A stretch of 64,000 bases of DNA from JANWKQ01 sp964624635. Its GTDB lineage: Bacteria; Bacteroidota; Bacteroidia; CAIKAF01. The notes under the pieces are model-generated. The model searched no databases and had not been told where the DNA came from. It saw only the letters and a program-made list of their open reading frames with translations. Of the stretch, positions 9,505 through 16,743 are shown in pieces (position 1 is the stretch's first letter; the number at the start of each line of letters is the position of its first letter). The stretch spans positions 96,264 to 160,263 of the forward strand of contig CAZUXM010000001.1 in the NCBI GenBank assembly GCA_964624635.1. The letters run 5' to 3'. A program made the translations under genes and the position numbers.

Positions 9505-10097
9505 TAAAAACCCTTAAAATAAAGGGATTCAGCCTATATATTAGGTTTTAGACGGTGAGAAAAATGTATTGAAAATAATAAGATAAGGGCCGGCATTTTG
9601 AAAACGGCATGATGATTCTGATGGTTAATAAATAAGTGTTCGGGGAAATTTTTGAACAGAAAATGTCACATCAAAACTTAAATATGAAAATCAAATTTGA
9701 TTTTTTTTTAATAATTAAAGGATAAATAATGTTTAGTAATTGTGTCAAACAATGTAATCAAATTTAAAACTAACATAGAATTATGATGAATGTGTATGTG
9801 ATTAGTAATGGTGAAATAATGAAATGATGTTGATGTATAATAGTGATAAAATAGCTAATACAAAGGTTCATATCAATAGATAATAGCTGATTAATTCATA
9901 CACGCAATTCAATTTAAATCATGAAAAGAGAGGTATTTTATAGTGAAAAAACGACAAACTTATTAACTGAAAACTGTTAATTGCGCCGTGTTTTTGTATG
10001 TCTAAAACGAATAGCTGTATTGATTTTACTACATGTACAGAATTTTAGCACTTAATAAAAAAACCATATCACGCAAAAATATTTGTCAATTTTTTTT
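9505..10097. other. gene-free AT-rich stretch
   Basis: About 600 bases with no reading frame that looks coding on either strand, no tRNA-like fold and no long repeat. It is unusually rich in ATGATG/AATGATG-type short runs. It lies upstream of the histone-like gene and may hold its regulatory region or an unrecognised small RNA; I see nothing that I can support. Confidence 0.5.
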
Positions 10098-10125
10098 TTG
10101 TTTATAAAAATATTTTCTACTTTCG
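10098..10125 (+). promoter_or_regulatory. probable promoter of the histone-like gene
   Basis: TTG (10098-10100), 17 bases, then TACTTTCG (10118-10125), one mismatch from TAnnTTTG. It lies 28 bases before the ATG at 10154. Confidence 0.5.
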
Positions 10126-10153
10126 AGTTAAATAAAAACTAAATTTTTTAATC

Positions 10154-10534
10154 ATGGCAAAAAAATCCGGCACTGCTAAAAAGAAAGCTGCTCCTAAAAA
10201 GAAGGTAGCTGCTAAAAAGAAAGCTGCTCCTAAAAAGAAGACAGCTGCTAAAAAGAAAGCTGCTCCTAAAAAGAAAGTAGCTGCTAAAAAGAAAGCTGCT
10301 CCTAAAAGAAAGACAGCTGCTAAGAAAAAAGCTGCTCCTAAAAAGAAAGTAGCTGCTAAGAAAAAAGCTGCTCCTAAAAGAAAGCCAGCTGCTAAAAAGA
10401 AAGCTGCTCCAAAGAAAAAAGCTGCTCCTAAAAAGAAAGCTGCTGCTAAGAAAAAAGCTGCTCCAAAAAAAAAAGTAGCTAAAAAGAAAGCTGCTCCTAA
10501 GAAAAAGGCAGCTCCTGCTCCGGCAGCTATGTAA
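10154..10534 (+). CDS. histone H1-like Lys/Ala/Pro-rich DNA-binding protein
   Basis: 126 residues made almost only of Lys, Ala, Pro and Val, built from a repeating unit close to AAPKKKVAAKKK (12 residues, 36 bases at DNA level). This is the composition of the C-terminal tail of eukaryotic histone H1 and of bacterial H1-like nucleoid proteins (for example HctB-type). It is expected to be disordered and to bind DNA or RNA by charge. There is no folded domain. The repeats at DNA level make the length prone to change between strains. It has its own promoter-like site and its own terminator, and a long gene-free region upstream. Confidence 0.85.
   Translation: MAKKSGTAKKKAAPKKKVAAKKKAAPKKKTAAKKKAAPKKKVAAKKKAAPKRKTAAKKKAAPKKKVAAKKKAAPKRKPAAKKKAAPKKKAAPKKKAAAKKKAAPKKKVAKKKAAPKKKAAPAPAAM
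10172..10500 (+). repeat. tandem 36-bp repeats inside the histone-like gene
   Basis: Repeated blocks of GCTGCTCCTAAAAAGAAA alternating with GTAGCTGCTAAAAAG-type units, with small substitutions (AAG/AAA, AGA/AAG). About nine imperfect copies. They encode the AAPKKK/AAKKK repeats. Confidence 0.85.
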
Positions 10535-10556
10535 TTTTAGTAGTAATACTGAATTT

Positions 10557-10590
10557 AAAAAACCTTCAACTTGCTTGAGGGTTTTTTTTT
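10557..10590 (+). terminator. terminator of the histone-like gene
   Basis: AAAACCTTCAA, short loop, TTGAGGGTTTT followed by a run of nine Ts; one G-T pair in the stem. It starts about 22 bases after the stop codon. Confidence 0.88.
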
Positions 10591-10622
10591 GCCCTATCGG
10601 GTCAAATCAAGTGAGGTGTCTT

Positions 10623-10802
10623 TTAATTGAATAACAAATATCTATCAGGACAACGAATAGTATCGCCTACATTTAGAATGTTTTGATAGCAGAGTTTCTT
10701 TTTAACATGATTAATATTGATAGGTGTTTTATTGGTCAAATTAGACTTCATTCCGCAACTAAGTACTAACAATAGTATGAGTAACAAAAAAGATTGTTTC
10801 AT
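10623..10802 (-). CDS. small lipoprotein, 59 aa
   Basis: Short gene: ATG at 10802, stop TAA at 10625-10623, 59 residues. It begins MKQSFLLLILLLVLSCG, an ideal lipoprotein signal with lipobox VLSC, so mature protein starts at Cys16 and is only about 44 residues. The mature part contains two more Cys (CYQ and RCP) that could pair. It converges with the histone-like gene, whose terminator lies between them. No family is recognised; the signal peptide is the main reason for calling it real. Confidence 0.6.
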   Translation of the reverse strand: MKQSFLLLILLLVLSCGMKSNLTNKTPININHVKKKLCYQNILNVGDTIRCPDRYLLFN

Positions 10803-10837
10803 AAAAAAATAGTTACGCTAAGTATAAATATAAGAGT

Positions 10838-10907
10838 AGTCCTGTCAGGAATCGAACCTGAATCTAGGGTTCCGGAAACCCGTATAATATCCATTATACT
10901 ACAGGAC
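10838..10907 (-). tRNA. tRNA-Arg (anticodon CCG)
   Basis: Minus-strand cloverleaf: acceptor GTCCTGT pairs with ACAGGAC, D-stem TATA/TATA, anticodon loop TTCCGGA gives anticodon CCG (codon CGG), T-arm CAGGTTCGATTCCTG. CCA is not encoded. It lies 44 bases downstream of the initiator tRNA on the same strand. Confidence 0.95.
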
Positions 10908-10916
10908 CAAACAAAT

Positions 10917-10940
10917 ATGGCTCCGAAGTTACGGAGCCAT
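10917..10940 (-). other. hairpin between tRNA-fMet and tRNA-Arg
   Basis: ATGGCTCCG, loop, CGGAGCCAT: nine base pairs with a six-base loop, in the spacer of the tRNA pair. It has no strong T-run, so it more likely marks a processing site in a joint transcript than a terminator. Confidence 0.5.
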
Positions 10941-10951
10941 TGTTCTTTTAG

Positions 10952-11024
10952 TTGCGGGGGTTGGACTCGAACCAACGGCCTTCGGGTTATGAGCCCGACG
11001 AGATACCAGCTTCTCCACCCCGCG
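10952..11024 (-). tRNA. initiator tRNA-Met (anticodon CAT)
   Basis: Minus-strand cloverleaf starting CGCGGGG. The C1-A72 mismatch at the acceptor end and the three G-C pairs (GGG/CCC) next to loop CTCATAA are the hallmarks of initiator tRNA. T-arm GTTGGTTCGAGTCCAAC. CCA is not encoded. Confidence 0.95.
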
Positions 11025-11038
11025 ATCATTTCTTGATG

Positions 11039-11069
11039 CAAATATACATTGATAAAGTATGACTGCCAA
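11039..11069 (-). promoter_or_regulatory. promoter of the tRNA-fMet / tRNA-Arg unit
   Basis: On the minus strand TTG (11069-11067), 20 bases, then TATATTTG (11046-11039), a full match to the Bacteroidota consensus; the tRNA begins 15 bases later. Confidence 0.75.
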
Positions 11070-11081
11070 ATCAATCATAAT

Positions 11082-11118
11082 AAAAAGGGGACTGAATCAA
11101 TGATTCAGTCCCCTTTTT
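11082..11118 (-). terminator. strong bidirectional terminator
   Basis: AAAAAGGGGACTGAATCA pairs with TGATTCAGTCCCCTTTTT: 18 perfect pairs, T-runs on both strands. It lies 21 bases after the stop of the T9SS gene at 11139. Confidence 0.92.
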
Positions 11119-11138
11119 AAATAATATTAATGAAGTTA

Positions 11139-12278
11139 TTACTTCTTAATCATACGACGGGTAATTTTTACTCCATCTACATCTAAAGTTACCATATAGA
11201 TACCTGTAGAGTATGATGTTACATCAATTTGTTGAGTAAATGTACCTGCGTTTTTAGTACCTAAGTTTCTGCTTTCAATTACTTTACCTGCTAAATCAGT
11301 AACAGTCATAGTAACATCATTGCTTACATTATTCTCAAGTTCAAAACGAACATTAGCTACATCGCTAGCTGGGTTAGGATAAACTACAAAGTTGATATCC
11401 TTAGCATCTTGCTCATCAAGACCCATATTTTCAACGATGGTAACTACAGCCCACATACCCCAATGAGTAAAGCTGTTTTCTTCTGGCCACTCAGCTGTTA
11501 AGTTTCCGTTACAGTCATTAAACCAATATCCAGTATTGTTAGCTAATGGAATTAATATAGAGTTATCAGTTGCTGCAATACCAGGACCTAAGTTAACTCT
11601 GTAGAAAGCTGCAGGATAAACTTCAGATGGAGAACAGTCATCAATCTGACCAAATACTACATTAAAAGTATCCAATACAGAAGGATCACGATACTCAGCT
11701 CTCATAGCAAATCCCCAGTTTGAACCGGTTCTCATAAGACCTGGAGCCCAAGATAATACTACACCTGTAGCACCTAAATCAGTATTGGTTACTTCTTGTT
11801 GTGACCAAAGTACAGTACCATCAACTGGTCTGCGGCTTGCATCTAAACCTACTAATTTAATGTCTAAAGTATCATTCATACCTGATGTATTATCATGTAC
11901 ACACCATAAGAAAATACTATCCACTAATACGCTAATAACCGCATTGTTTGGAGTAAAGTCAAATGTACTGTAATCTGTTGTTGTATAAAGAGTATCAAAT
12001 CTTGAATACACCACCGCAAAAGATCCAGTTAAAGTATCAGTATTATTACACTGATATGAATTAGTACCATCACCAATACCTCCGTAGTGGCTAATAGTGT
12101 TAAAAGTACCATCGTAAGCATCAAGGTCAAGATAAGCTGTACCGTCAAATCTTGCATTAACACCTGCCGGGATGGTTTTGTTCATTGGCTTGTGCCCTAC
12201 AATAGGAAAGTTTTGAGCACTTACAGCCAATGTACTAAATAGCCCGATAGCACAAAATACTGCGTAAAAACGTTTCAT
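11139..12278 (-). CDS. secreted protein with T9SS type A sorting domain
   Basis: 379 residues. Sec signal peptide MKRFYAVFCAIGLFSTLAVSAQ, then a beta-rich body rich in Thr, Asn and Asp with no enzyme motif. The last 85 residues are a type A T9SS C-terminal domain: VYPNPASD near residue 300, the TDLAGKV middle motif and the closing TGIYMVTLDVDG...RRMIKK. The body is exported through the outer membrane and the tail removed or anchored there. Well isolated gene: own promoter (12319-12350) and very strong terminator, which suggests high, independent expression. The function of the body is unknown. Confidence 0.88.
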   Translation of the reverse strand: MKRFYAVFCAIGLFSTLAVSAQNFPIVGHKPMNKTIPAGVNARFDGTAYLDLDAYDGTFNTISHYGGIGDGTNSYQCNNTDTLTGSFAVVYSRFDTLYTTTDYSTFDFTPNNAVISVLVDSIFLWCVHDNTSGMNDTLDIKLVGLDASRRPVDGTVLWSQQEVTNTDLGATGVVLSWAPGLMRTGSNWGFAMRAEYRDPSVLDTFNVVFGQIDDCSPSEVYPAAFYRVNLGPGIAATDNSILIPLANNTGYWFNDCNGNLTAEWPEENSFTHWGMWAVVTIVENMGLDEQDAKDINFVVYPNPASDVANVRFELENNVSNDVTMTVTDLAGKVIESRNLGTKNAGTFTQQIDVTSYSTGIYMVTLDVDGVKITRRMIKK

Positions 12279-12318
12279 AGAAATTCTTGTTTAATTAATG
12301 ATTTATCAATTGTTTATA

Positions 12319-12350
12319 CAAACATAATAATTTAAATCAATTATTACCAA
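12319..12350 (-). promoter_or_regulatory. promoter of the T9SS gene at 11139
   Basis: Minus strand TTG (12350-12348), 21 bases, TATGTTTG (12326-12319). A leader of about 35 bases would follow. Confidence 0.65.
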
Positions 12351-12486
12351 ATTGTTATTGAATTTAACATAGGCCTAAAAAGTCTAAGGAATATTTTATT
12401 GATAATGCGTTATAAAGCACATATTAATTACGTATATTGTATACCTCTGCTTAACCGATTTAATTTTGTTTTTTGATGAAAAAAAT

Positions 12487-12496
12487 NNNNNNNNNN
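12487..12496. other. assembly gap (10 N)
   Basis: Ten Ns in an AT-rich intergenic region. The real distance is unknown; no gene is visibly cut by it. Confidence 0.95.
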
Positions 12497-12582
12497 GCAT
12501 TTTAATGCTTTTGAGCTATTTTTGGACGTGTATGAGTGTTTAATTTCGTGGTGAAGTAGAGGTTAATTTGTTTGTGTCAGCT

Positions 12583-12963
12583 ATGTATCGTTGTATTTTA
12601 TTGGGTGTTGTTTTTTTATGCTTTGGTTCTGCTGTTTTTTCACAAATATCGGAAGTGGAATGTACCGTATACAGAAGAGCCTCCGCTTACATTACCCTTA
12701 CTCCTGCCCATTATAATGAAGCGCTTTTGCCTCAACCGGGAGCCACCGTTTATGTATTCTTATATGTGAATACTGATCTGCCCGAAGGAAAACCGGAAGG
12801 GTATTATGAAATCGGTACAGCTCAAGTTATTAAATTCACCCCTGATATAAAATCAATCATTTTTAAGTTAGACCAGGACATGGATGCCTCCAAATCAAAA
12901 ACGGGATTGCCACAAATACAACTCATTCAACGATCAAGAGTGAAAATATCCTGGACTCAATAA
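12583..12963 (+). CDS. small secreted protein of unknown function
   Basis: 126 residues from the ATG at 12583. This start gives a clean signal peptide (MYRCILLGVVFLCFGSAVFSQ); a TTG at 12568 in the same frame would add only five residues and is less likely. The mature protein is about 105 residues, beta-rich, ending KISWTQ, with no known domain. It converges with a DinB-type gene, with one base between stops. It stands alone after the scaffold gap, so its upstream context is uncertain. Confidence 0.65.
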   Translation: MYRCILLGVVFLCFGSAVFSQISEVECTVYRRASAYITLTPAHYNEALLPQPGATVYVFLYVNTDLPEGKPEGYYEIGTAQVIKFTPDIKSIIFKLDQDMDASKSKTGLPQIQLIQRSRVKISWTQ

Positions 12964-12964
12964 A

Positions 12965-13483
12965 CTATTTTAAATATCTTTCTTTTAAAACTCCCAAGTG
13001 ATGAAACCTATGACCCGCCGCAACGAATCCTATAATAGCAGGAGAAATTTCTGTATTATTTGCGGTTCCCGTTATTAATGCTCTTTCCTCCTTCATGTTT
13101 TCAAATAAAATTCTGAATGAATCTGCTATAATTGAATAATCAATAACTATTTGCTCATAGGTTAATTCATCTGCATATGAATTATCTGCATATAAGTTCT
13201 CATCAAATGAAGGAAGATTTATTTTTTCTCCTCTGGAAATGGCCATTGCTCTATATTGAAAAACTCTTTCTGTATCTGTTAAATGCATTACCATAGTTTT
13301 TATACTCCATTTATCAGGTTGGTATTTGTATTTTGACTTTTCTTCTGAAATAGAGTTTAAAGTTTCCAATAATGCTAAATGTGATTGATCCAAAGCTGTA
13401 ATAAGATCAAAATGAGATGGAACTAAGGAAATATACCCTTTCAAATAATTACTAAGTGTGTCTAATGACGGATAGCTGATCAT
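12965..13483 (-). CDS. DinB-family four-helix protein
   Basis: 172 residues from the ATG at 13483; a GTG at 13558 would add 25 residues with no similarity to the family. Typical DinB_2 pattern: W near KWSIKTMVMHLTDTERVFQYRAMAISRGE, with the metal-ligand His in MHLTDTE and later HRFHHLGVLKERYL (two more His). DinB-like proteins are metal-binding four-helix bundles, often thiol transferases or of unknown role. A second DinB member sits at 61600. No operon partner is evident. Confidence 0.85.
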   Translation of the reverse strand: MISYPSLDTLSNYLKGYISLVPSHFDLITALDQSHLALLETLNSISEEKSKYKYQPDKWSIKTMVMHLTDTERVFQYRAMAISRGEKINLPSFDENLYADNSYADELTYEQIVIDYSIIADSFRILFENMKEERALITGTANNTEISPAIIGFVAAGHRFHHLGVLKERYLK

Positions 13484-13705
13484 ATTAAAATAAAATTTAT
13501 GCAAGGTATAAATTCCATTTGTTTTACCTTCCAATTTTGACACCCCAGTAATAGCCACAACTGCCTAAGGGTGTGTTATTTGTGATTTACGCCTTACTTT
13601 AGCTAACAACCCTACTGCTCCTTAAAAATACTAAGGTTGGGGGGTGGCTAGTGCTTGATAATATTACAATTAAGTTTTATCTTGGCACTAAATTATTCAA
13701 GGTTT

Positions 13706-14416
13706 ATGAAATTAAAGTTACTTCATGTTATCATTTTAACCGGGTTAGTATTAACCACATTTTCATGTGATGGTTGTAATCAGGGACCTCCTTGTCAGAA
13801 AAAATGGCAATTCTTTGTTGTTGAAAATAGTTCACCAATAATTGCTGAAATTGATTCGGTTAACACACAAATGAGTTTGCAATGTGCTTCAATGAATCCA
13901 CACTTGACAGATGATTTTCAAGGAGAAGTGTTTCAAGAATATTTTACCGGTGATTATAATGTAACGGCACCTTTCAGTAATTTTGTTTCAGGTCCGTTAT
14001 TACCATTTGACGGTAATCCATATGCCGAAATTATTATGTACAATAGCGAGGTACCCGATACCGTGTTGGATACAATGTATGTAAGAGCCGGTATTTCGCG
14101 TGATTTTATTTATGCCTCTATAGGAATAAACATAGTTAAGAAACCCCGACTTTCTACTACTACTTCCGGTACCATGAGAATTCAAAAAATAGGAAATTCA
14201 TTGCTTGGGCAGGTAATCGCCGGTGGTGATACGGTTACTAAAACGATGAGTATGCCGTTTATACCTGTTCGTTTTGCTGTACGCATGGGAAGCTTTAATG
14301 ATAGTGTGGTATCCAATAATACTGCTATTAAAATTGATGCCTTTAATGTATCCGGCACCTCCGGGTCATCATTATTAAGTGATGAGTTTAAATGTAACTC
14401 GATAGTACCTTACTAA
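13706..14416 (+). CDS. lipoprotein of unknown function
   Basis: 236 residues from the ATG at 13706. This start gives MKLKLLHVIILTGLVLTTFSC with lipobox TFSC at Cys21, followed by further Cys (CDGCNQGPPC). The body is beta-rich with no family I recognise. A longer frame from 13655 is possible but destroys the signal peptide arrangement. Its terminator is the 16-bp hairpin at 14461-14502, which lies inside the convergent LuxE-like gene; only one base separates the two stop codons. Confidence 0.7.
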   Translation: MKLKLLHVIILTGLVLTTFSCDGCNQGPPCQKKWQFFVVENSSPIIAEIDSVNTQMSLQCASMNPHLTDDFQGEVFQEYFTGDYNVTAPFSNFVSGPLLPFDGNPYAEIIMYNSEVPDTVLDTMYVRAGISRDFIYASIGINIVKKPRLSTTTSGTMRIQKIGNSLLGQVIAGGDTVTKTMSMPFIPVRFAVRMGSFNDSVVSNNTAIKIDAFNVSGTSGSSLLSDEFKCNSIVPY

Positions 14417-14417
14417 A

Positions 14418-15413
14418 TTAAGAAAATAAGAGGTTACATCCTCTCAGATCTGAATGATCAAATCGCCCTAATACTTCAAAAGTATTGGGGTGATTTTTTT
14501 TACCCAAATCCTGAGTAGCAATAAAACAACAAGAGAAAATATTGGCCAAATCAATCACATTGATTCCACCGGACCGTTCAATAGGTAAATAGCTTTTCGG
14601 GTCGTTAGGCTCCCTGATCATTACTTTCATCCAAGAGGGTGTTTGCAGTGATTGTTCATTTGTAGTATATGCCTGAGATAAAAGTTCCGTCATTCCATAT
14701 TCGCTATACACATTTTTTAATTTGAACCTGCTTTTGAGAATTGTATGTAATTCATGCTTTGTTTTTTCCTCCACCATACCCTTCATCCCTCCTGTTTCAA
14801 TTAGTATTACATGAGATAAATCGATTGGATTTTCTTCAGCCAGTTTTAATAAAGAGAAACTCACTCCAAATAAAATGGTGGGAATATTTTTTTGTCTATT
14901 AACCTCAATTAGTTGAACAAAATCCTGATTTGCTTCTTTAAAAAAGTATTTATCTTGATTTAGACCTTTCTCCATAAATTGGTTCACCATATAAATCAAT
15001 GATGAATCAGGCCGTTCAACATATCCTGGTAATAACGCAACAAAACAATATTGTTCAATTTTCCCGAAGGCTTCCTCAAAACCATGCATTAGCGAATCAT
15101 TGTACCAACTCAGGTCTGTAACAAAATGTTGGCTTTTTACTGACCCCGTTGTACCACTACTACGAAAAATGATCTCCTCCTGAACAGTATCATCACAAAT
15201 GATTTTATGGTATTTATATAATTCTATGGGTAAAAATGGGATTTCTTCAACCTGTTGTACATCTGTTGGTGATACATGTAACAATTTGCAAAATTCCCTA
15301 TATGTTTTGTTGTTTTTATACTGAAATATAAATGCCTTAAGCGCCAACTCATTGAACCTTTCGGGTGAATGATTCTGAAATATTTCTTTCTGAGTATAAG
15401 GTGGAACAATCAT
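14418..15413 (-). CDS. LuxE-like acyl-protein synthetase / acyl-activating ligase
   Basis: 331 residues. The ATP-binding signature FRSSGTTGSVKSQHFV and the later YSEYGMTELLSQAY identify an adenylate-forming enzyme of the LuxE type, shorter than full acyl-CoA synthetases because the C-terminal lid is missing or small. LuxE activates fatty acids and passes the acyl group to a protein Cys. In Bacteroidota such genes occur outside any lux operon, and no luxC or luxD is seen here. The role is therefore open; lipid or natural-product acylation is plausible. The gene lies downstream of the acidic protein gene, with a hairpin terminator between. Confidence 0.85.
   Translation of the reverse strand: MIVPPYTQKEIFQNHSPERFNELALKAFIFQYKNNKTYREFCKLLHVSPTDVQQVEEIPFLPIELYKYHKIICDDTVQEEIIFRSSGTTGSVKSQHFVTDLSWYNDSLMHGFEEAFGKIEQYCFVALLPGYVERPDSSLIYMVNQFMEKGLNQDKYFFKEANQDFVQLIEVNRQKNIPTILFGVSFSLLKLAEENPIDLSHVILIETGGMKGMVEEKTKHELHTILKSRFKLKNVYSEYGMTELLSQAYTTNEQSLQTPSWMKVMIREPNDPKSYLPIERSGGINVIDLANIFSCCFIATQDLGKKNHPNTFEVLGRFDHSDLRGCNLLFS
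14461..14502 (+). terminator. terminator of the lipoprotein gene, embedded in the LuxE-like CDS
   Basis: 16-bp stem (AATCGCCCTAATACTT with AAGTATTGGGGTGATT, two G-T wobbles), three-base loop CAA, then eight Ts on the + strand. It lies 45 bases after the + strand stop, inside the C-terminal codons of the convergent gene. Confidence 0.75.
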
Positions 15414-15433
15414 TGAGCGGCTATTATAAATAA

Positions 15434-15464
15434 AAAAACATTACTCTTTTGAAGTAATGTTTTT
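15434..15464 (-). terminator. terminator after the acidic protein gene
   Basis: AAAACATTACT, seven-base loop, AGTAATGTTTT, with A/T runs on both sides; lies 22 bases past the minus-strand stop at 15486. Confidence 0.8.
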
Positions 15465-15485
15465 CAGTATTGAATTTATTCCCTG

Positions 15486-15800
15486 TTAATACAGGTCTTC
15501 ATCATCATCTTCGTCAAAAGTATCAAAGTCATCATCAAACTCTGTTTCATAAAAGTCTTTATCATCCTCATCAAAATCATCGTCGTCTGACTTTTTCTTA
15601 CCCGGCTTTTTCTCAAAATCATCATCATCCTCTTCCATTTCAAAATCTTCGTCTTCATCATCTTCAAACTCGAAGTCTTCATCATCCTCAAAATCGTCCT
15701 CATCCTCCGCCGGTTTTTTAGCTGCTGAAATGGAAATAGAGCCCTCCTCTTTATTCATGGGTTCTGTTACAAAAACATCAGATGTTGATCTAATCATCAT
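15486..15800 (-). CDS. highly acidic Asp/Glu-rich small protein
   Basis: 104 residues. The first 30 are ordinary (with a second possible start at Met15), then about 70 residues that are mostly Asp, Glu and Phe, broken by one Lys patch (KKPGKKKSDDDD). It is expected to be disordered and strongly negative. It resembles the acidic tails of RNA-polymerase delta or DNA-mimic proteins in composition only; no homology is claimed. The alternating D/E and F/Y pattern suggests it binds a basic partner, perhaps a nucleoid or ribosomal protein. It has its own terminator. Confidence 0.75.
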   Translation of the reverse strand: MMIRSTSDVFVTEPMNKEEGSISISAAKKPAEDEDDFEDDEDFEFEDDEDEDFEMEEDDDDFEKKPGKKKSDDDDFDEDDKDFYETEFDDDFDTFDEDDDEDLY

Positions 15801-16018
15801 AACTTAAATTTTAAACACAGTGCAATGATATATTAAATTGAATTAATTTCAAAAATAGGTCATTTTTTTAATAAAAATGAAATTTGGTGCAGGTTTGCGG
15901 AAGTTTGGGGTATTGTTGTTTTTTAACTAAACCGGTTCTAAAAAATTCAACTGATAATATTTGATTAACTTTAAGGTAAAATTAGAGTCATTTTTTTGTA
16001 TCGAATTTAAACAAGACT

Positions 16019-16720
16019 ATGAACAATCCCCACAATAAGATATTATTAGTTGATGATGAGCAGGATATTTTGGAATTTCTTAGCTACAATTTAAGAAAAG
16101 AAGGGTATGAGGTTTTTACCAGTACCAACGGCAAAAAAGCAGTAGAAATTGCCAAAGAACAAAGGCCTCAACTCATCATTCTGGATGTAATGATGCCGGA
16201 TTTAGACGGTATAGAGACCTGTCGTGAGTTAAGAGCTGTTGATGATTTGAAAGATGTAGTGATTACCTTTTTAACTGCCCGAGGGGAAGATTATTCTCAG
16301 ATTGCAGGATTTGATGCAGGTGCTGATGATTATATCACCAAACCCATTAAACCAAGAGTACTCATTAGCCGTGTTCAAGCTTTATTGCGCAGGTATAACC
16401 CTAACGGAAAGTCTGCTAAAAATCAATCTTCCGGTCAAACCATTCAAGTTGGGCAAATTACCATTGATAGGGAAGCATACCTGATTAAACATAAAGGTGA
16501 AGAAATTCAATTACCTAAAAAAGAATTTGAATTACTGGCACTTCTGGCCTCAAAACCCGGCAAAGTATTTACCCGTGACGAGATTCTCAAAACGGTTTGG
16601 GGGGATGATGTGGTAGTAGGAGACCGAACCATTGATGTTCATGTACGTAAATTGAGAGAAAAACTGGGTGAAGACTATATCCGAACTGTAAAAGGTGTTG
16701 GATATAAATTCGATTTCTAA
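16019..16720 (+). CDS. OmpR/PhoB-family response regulator
   Basis: 233 residues. Receiver domain with acidic pocket Asp12/Asp13 (LLVDDEQD), phospho-acceptor Asp56 (IILDVMMPD), conserved Thr in FLTARG and Lys in YITKPIK. After a short linker, a winged-helix DNA-binding domain (LPKKEFELLALLASKPGKVFTRDEIL, DRTIDVHVRKLREKLG). This is the PhoB/RprY type. The sensor kinase follows after 23 bases and is surely its partner. The signal is unknown; PhoR-like architecture suggests phosphate or envelope stress. Confidence 0.95.
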   Translation: MNNPHNKILLVDDEQDILEFLSYNLRKEGYEVFTSTNGKKAVEIAKEQRPQLIILDVMMPDLDGIETCRELRAVDDLKDVVITFLTARGEDYSQIAGFDAGADDYITKPIKPRVLISRVQALLRRYNPNGKSAKNQSSGQTIQVGQITIDREAYLIKHKGEEIQLPKKEFELLALLASKPGKVFTRDEILKTVWGDDVVVGDRTIDVHVRKLREKLGEDYIRTVKGVGYKFDF

Positions 16721-16743
16721 ATTTGCTCAGGTTTTAATACAAC

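Noticed and set aside
10794..11074. Frames across the tRNA-Arg and tRNA-fMet genes on both strands
   Set aside because: Sequence is fully explained by two tRNAs, promoter and hairpin.
12469..12510. Gene cut by the first assembly gap
   Set aside because: Flanks are AT-rich without coding frames; nothing can be said about missing sequence.
15470..15721. His/Pro-rich + frame and Lys/Met-rich minus frame over the acidic protein
   Set aside because: By-products of the GAT/GAA codon runs in other frames.
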